From Chloroflexota bacterium (GTDB lineage Bacteria; Chloroflexota; Limnocylindria; Limnocylindrales; CSP1-4), in contig VBEC01000022.1 in NCBI GenBank assembly GCA_005883615.1, positions 1 to 64,000 of the forward strand: 64,000 bases of DNA. Direction: 5' to 3'. The notes under the pieces were generated by a model. That model did no database searches, was not told the DNA's origin, and saw only the letters and a program-made list of their open reading frames with translations. Shown in pieces: positions 61,092 to 64,000 of the stretch. The position numbers were made by a program, and so were the translations under genes. The number at the start of each line of letters is the position of its first letter. Positions within the stretch are counted from its first letter, which is position 1.

Positions 61092-62069
61092 ATGACGAGA
61101 ACCCCGACGATGAGCGCGAGGCGATCGGAACGACGGTTCTGGCGTGCCATACCCATCGGCTTCGTGACGATTGGGCTGCTTCTGGCGGGGTGCGTCAGCT
61201 CCTCGGGCGCGTCAGGGTCGCCGTCCGCATCTCCGTCGGCAAATCCGAGTGGCAGCCCGTCCGGCCAGCAGTCAGTGGTGCAGCTGAAGCTTCGCCTGTT
61301 GGAGCAATTCGGCTCTCTGTGGTACTGCGATCCGGACTTCTACCCAGTCGCCCACGGTGACGAGCAGCAGCTGGCGGAGCAGCGACTGCCCGAGATCCAG
61401 GGTGACGCCACGACCTTCCAGGCCATCGTGGCCCACCTGCACCTCGCGAACGGGGCGTCGCTCACGGCCGCGCAGAAACTCGCGGTGTATCGGACGTGGA
61501 AGCAGCTCAATGCGATCCAGCTGCAGCAGGTCGGTGATGCCTATCGGTTCGACATCGTGGTCCGCCGCGATCCTGCTCAGGACAACGGCGAGCGGATCGG
61601 CGGGACGATCGCCCAGGACGGCACCGTCACCGTCGAACAGCGGGCGCCTGCCGGGCCACCGAACTGCCCGATCTGCCTTGCACGGGGCACGTTGATCGAC
61701 ACGCCGAGCGGGCCGGTTTCCGTGGAATCGCTCGAGGCGGGCATGGCCGTGTGGACGCTGGACGAGAGGGGAGCGCGTATCCAGGGCGTCATCGAGAAGG
61801 TTGGCTCGACCCGGGTTCCTCCCACCCACCAGGTGGTCCACCTCGTGCTGGACGACGGCCGCCAGGTCTGGGTGTCGCCCGGGCATCCGTTGCCCAATGG
61901 GCGAACCGTTGGTGAGTTGCGGCCTGGCGACGGGCTCGACGGGGCGGTCGTGGCGTCGGCGGACCTTGTGGCATACCCGGGCGGCGCAACGTTCGACCTA
62001 TTGCCCTCCGGGTCGACCGGCGACTACTGGGCCAACGGCGTCCTCCTCGCGAGCACCCTCGGACGCTAG
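61092..62069 (+). CDS. lipoprotein with C-terminal Hint (intein/hedgehog-type) domain
   Basis: A 325-residue protein. The lipoprotein signal is IPIGFVTIGLLLAGC, followed by a Ser/Pro/Gly linker (about 40-60). A middle domain of about 125 residues starting VVQLKLRLLEQFGSLWYCDP is unrecognised. The C-terminal 130 residues form a Hint domain: CLARGTLIDTPSGPVSVESL with the nucleophilic Cys, VWTLDERGARIQGVIEK, VSPGHPLPNGRTVGELRPGD, and FDLLPSGSTGDYWANGVLLA. The His-Asn end of self-splicing inteins is absent, so cleavage rather than splicing would be expected. A TAGGAT box ends 11 bp before the ATG, giving a leader of about 5 nt. Confidence 0.78.
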   Translation: MTRTPTMSARRSERRFWRAIPIGFVTIGLLLAGCVSSSGASGSPSASPSANPSGSPSGQQSVVQLKLRLLEQFGSLWYCDPDFYPVAHGDEQQLAEQRLPEIQGDATTFQAIVAHLHLANGASLTAAQKLAVYRTWKQLNAIQLQQVGDAYRFDIVVRRDPAQDNGERIGGTIAQDGTVTVEQRAPAGPPNCPICLARGTLIDTPSGPVSVESLEAGMAVWTLDERGARIQGVIEKVGSTRVPPTHQVVHLVLDDGRQVWVSPGHPLPNGRTVGELRPGDGLDGAVVASADLVAYPGGATFDLLPSGSTGDYWANGVLLASTLGR

Positions 62070-62079
62070 GCTGTTCACC

Positions 62080-63264
62080 CTAGGCCACGAACCCGGCACC
62101 GTCGGCGGCGGTGACCGGGAAGACTCGCGGGGACAGCCCGGTTCGCCCTGGATAGTCGCGCTCGACTCGTGCCGCCAGCCGATCGACTGCATCGGACCGA
62201 ACGAGATTGATGGTGCAGCCCCCGAACCCCGCGCCGGTCATCCGTGCGGCCTCGACGCCGGGTGTCGAAGTGGCGATTTCCACCATGGCGTCGAGGGCGG
62301 GCGAGCTGACCTCGAACTGGTCCCTCAGGGAGGCGTGGCTCTCGGCGAAGGCGTCGGCGACCGCCGGGATATCGTCGGCCTCGAGGGCGGCGACTGCGGC
62401 CAGGACGCGACCGTTCTCGGACACGACGTGTCGGGCGCGGCGTGCCAGCAGCGGGTCGAGGCGCCCGGAGGACTCCGCGCCGGCGAGAACCTCGGGAGTC
62501 ACGTCGCGCAGGCTGTGGATGCCCGGATCGTCCCGGGCGAGCGCGGCCACGGCCGCCTCGCATTGCCGACGGCGGACGTTGTACTCGGAGCCGGCGAGCT
62601 CGCGCGGTGATCCGGTATCGCACACGACCAGCCGAAACTCCTCGGGCAGCGGCACGCTTCTCCACTCGAGCGACCGGCAGTCGAGCAGGAGCGCCGATCC
62701 AGCGCGGCCACAGGCGACCGCGAACTGGTCCATCAGCCCGGACTGAACCCCGACGAACAGGTTCTCCGCGCGCTGGCAGATCCTCGCGAGCTCCAATCCT
62801 TCGATGGACTGGGCACCGGGTTCGATGAGCGCACGCGCGATCGCCAGCTCGATTGCGGCGGATGACGATAGACCGGCACCCGGCGGCAGGTTCGTCGAGA
62901 TGGCGCCCCGGATTCCGCGGAGGTTTACGCCGGCCGCCGCCAGTGCCCAGGCGGTGCCGACCGCATAATCCAGCCATCCCCCCGCTCTGCTCGGTAGGGA
63001 CTCGAGCTCGAACGATCCGGTCTCGCCGGTGTCCAACCTGTGCAGGACAACACGGCGGTCCCGGGACGGCACGAGCGCGATCCGGATCTCGCGATCGATC
63101 GCGGCCGGCAGGACGAACCCTTCGTTGACATCGGTGTACTCGCCGATGAGGTTGACGCGACCCGGCGAGCGGACGATCTCGATCGCAGCGGGACTCTCCG
63201 CCGCGACGGACTCGAGCTCGATGAGCCTCCGACGAAGATCTTCCGACGCCGTCGACCCGCTCAC
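62080..63264 (-). CDS. galK: galactokinase
   Basis: A 394-residue GHMP kinase that makes galactose-1-phosphate. The galactokinase signature reads GRVNLIGEYTDVNEGFVLP (His of the usual GEHTDY replaced by Tyr), the ATP motif is LPPGAGLSSSAAIELA, the catalytic Asp is in GVQSGLMDQFAVACG and the third GHMP motif is MTGAGFGGCTINLV. It starts at GTG 63264, 40 bp after galT on the same strand. Together they form part of the Leloir pathway. It converges on the Hint lipoprotein gene with 10 bp between. Confidence 0.92.
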   Translation of the reverse strand: MSGSTASEDLRRRLIELESVAAESPAAIEIVRSPGRVNLIGEYTDVNEGFVLPAAIDREIRIALVPSRDRRVVLHRLDTGETGSFELESLPSRAGGWLDYAVGTAWALAAAGVNLRGIRGAISTNLPPGAGLSSSAAIELAIARALIEPGAQSIEGLELARICQRAENLFVGVQSGLMDQFAVACGRAGSALLLDCRSLEWRSVPLPEEFRLVVCDTGSPRELAGSEYNVRRRQCEAAVAALARDDPGIHSLRDVTPEVLAGAESSGRLDPLLARRARHVVSENGRVLAAVAALEADDIPAVADAFAESHASLRDQFEVSSPALDAMVEIATSTPGVEAARMTGAGFGGCTINLVRSDAVDRLAARVERDYPGRTGLSPRVFPVTAADGAGFVA

Positions 63265-63304
63265 TGGCGGTCGGAGCCCTGCGCGAATCGGCGACCCGCC
63301 CGGA

Positions 63305-64000
63305 TCAAGCCGGCCGGCTCGGGCCGTCGTTCGAGTAGTGAATCGCCGAGATCGTTCTCAGGCGCGCGGCGGCCTCTTCCGGGCTCATGTCGCGCTGTGT
63401 CTCGGCCAGGAGCTCGTAGCCCACCATGAACTTGCGGACACTCGCGGAACGAAGGAGGGGCGGGTAGAAGTGCGCGTGGAGCTGCCAGTGGTCGTGGTTT
63501 CCGTCGTCGAAGGGTGCCTGATGCCAGCCCATCGAGTACGGGAAAGGCAGCTGGAACAGGTTGTCGTAGCGGGATAGCACCTCGATCAGGGCCACCCCCA
63601 GTGATTCGCGTTGACCTTCGTGGAGCTCGGGCAGGCGCTGAACGGGTCGTTTCGGGATCACCAGGGTCTCGTACGGCCAGAGCGCCCAGAAAGGCACGAC
63701 AACCAGCCAATCGTCGTCCTCGTGAACGACCCTGGGCCCGTCGTGCTCCTGGCCGGCGTAGTCGAGAAGCAGCCGATGGCCGGTGGCCTCCCACCACCGC
63801 AGCTGGCCCGCGTCCTCCCGGGCAGCTTCGCGCGGGAGAGCCGTGCCCGCCCAGACCTGCCCGTGCGGGTGAGGGTTGGATGCGCCCATCGTCTCCCCGC
63901 GATTCTCGAACACCTGAACCCAGCGATAGTGCCGCCCCAGGTCCCGTGTCTCAGCGGCCCATACGTCGACGATGCGGCGGACGGCCGCTGGGGACATGCC
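63305..64000 (-). CDS. galT: galactose-1-phosphate uridylyltransferase, 3' part
   Basis: The C-terminal 231 codons are visible; the gene runs off the right edge of the window. GalT swaps UMP between UDP-glucose and galactose-1-phosphate. The active-site motif is in ASNPHPHGQVWA, with the uridylylated His, and the later segment MGWHQAPFDDGNHDHWQLHA carries the metal-binding and second HxH-type residues. VPFWALWPYETLVIPKRPVQ is also conserved. galT precedes galK on the minus strand. Confidence 0.93.
   Translation of the reverse strand, partial: GMSPAAVRRIVDVWAAETRDLGRHYRWVQVFENRGETMGASNPHPHGQVWAGTALPREAAREDAGQLRWWEATGHRLLLDYAGQEHDGPRVVHEDDDWLVVVPFWALWPYETLVIPKRPVQRLPELHEGQRESLGVALIEVLSRYDNLFQLPFPYSMGWHQAPFDDGNHDHWQLHAHFYPPLLRSASVRKFMVGYELLAETQRDMSPEEAAARLRTISAIHYSNDGPSRPA

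Overview
A 64-kb window of high-GC bacterial chromosome (roughly two-thirds G+C by eye), densely packed with about 60 protein genes, many joined by 4-bp ATGA or GTGA overlaps. I see no rRNA, tRNA, CRISPR array, phage or insertion sequence. Two F420-type luciferase-like oxidoreductases, short J-domain proteins, many Hanks-unrelated soil-type catabolic genes and apparently frequent leaderless mRNAs fit a soil or freshwater member of the Chloroflexota (Limnocylindria-like) or a related high-GC Terrabacteria lineage. This placement is inferred from gene style, not from a marker-gene tree.

Layout. 1-2.6 kb: the end of a secreted protein and a degenerate Lgt-like membrane protein. 2.7-15.9 kb: a myo-inositol catabolic locus with mmsA/iolA, then a repeat-rich regulatory gap holding a sigma70-like promoter flanked by two identical LacI-type operators, then iolD-iolE-iolG, a CUT1 sugar transporter without its ATPase, iolI, a LacI regulator, iolB and a transaldolase. 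16-34 kb: a reductive pyrimidine (hydantoin/ureide) degradation and transport region with a dihydropyrimidinase, a VOC protein, an LLM oxidoreductase and a beta-ureidopropionase on the minus strand. On the plus strand are a class III aminotransferase, an NMT1/THI5-type ABC transporter and, convergently, upp. A PRC-barrel protein, an M3 peptidase, a PLP decarboxylase and an asparaginase lie among these.

34-43 kb: housekeeping and mixed genes: two J-domain proteins, a DtxR-like regulator that has lost its metal ligands, gltX, a PiT phosphate transporter, a BNR-repeat secreted protein, a DUF47 PhoU-like protein and a GDPD. 43.6-45.1 kb: a compact arsenic module of arsR divergent from arsM, with a very small Cys-rich peptide gene directly behind arsM that has not been called by length-limited gene finding. 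45-57 kb: a two-component system, small envelope proteins, an ABC-2 exporter, a DNA-ligase-like pseudoenzyme, an S9 peptidase, deoC and a double GNAT protein. 57-61 kb: a four-gene overlapping operon (methyltransferase, FAD oxidoreductase, SRPBCC/cyclase-like, ketosynthase) that looks like a minimal polyketide or lipid pathway. 61-64 kb: a lipoprotein with a C-terminal Hint (intein/hedgehog-type) domain, then galT-galK.

How the genes work together. The inositol pathway (through malonate semialdehyde) and the pyrimidine pathway (through beta-alanine and malonate semialdehyde) both deliver the substrate of the single MmsA encoded here, so the first half of the window can be read as one catabolic island feeding acetyl-CoA. 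The most unusual items are the Cys-rich peptide coupled to arsM, the cluster of catalytically disabled homologues (Lgt-like, DtxR-like, ligase-like), the Hint lipoprotein, and the recurring -10 box placed 6-9 bp before start codons.
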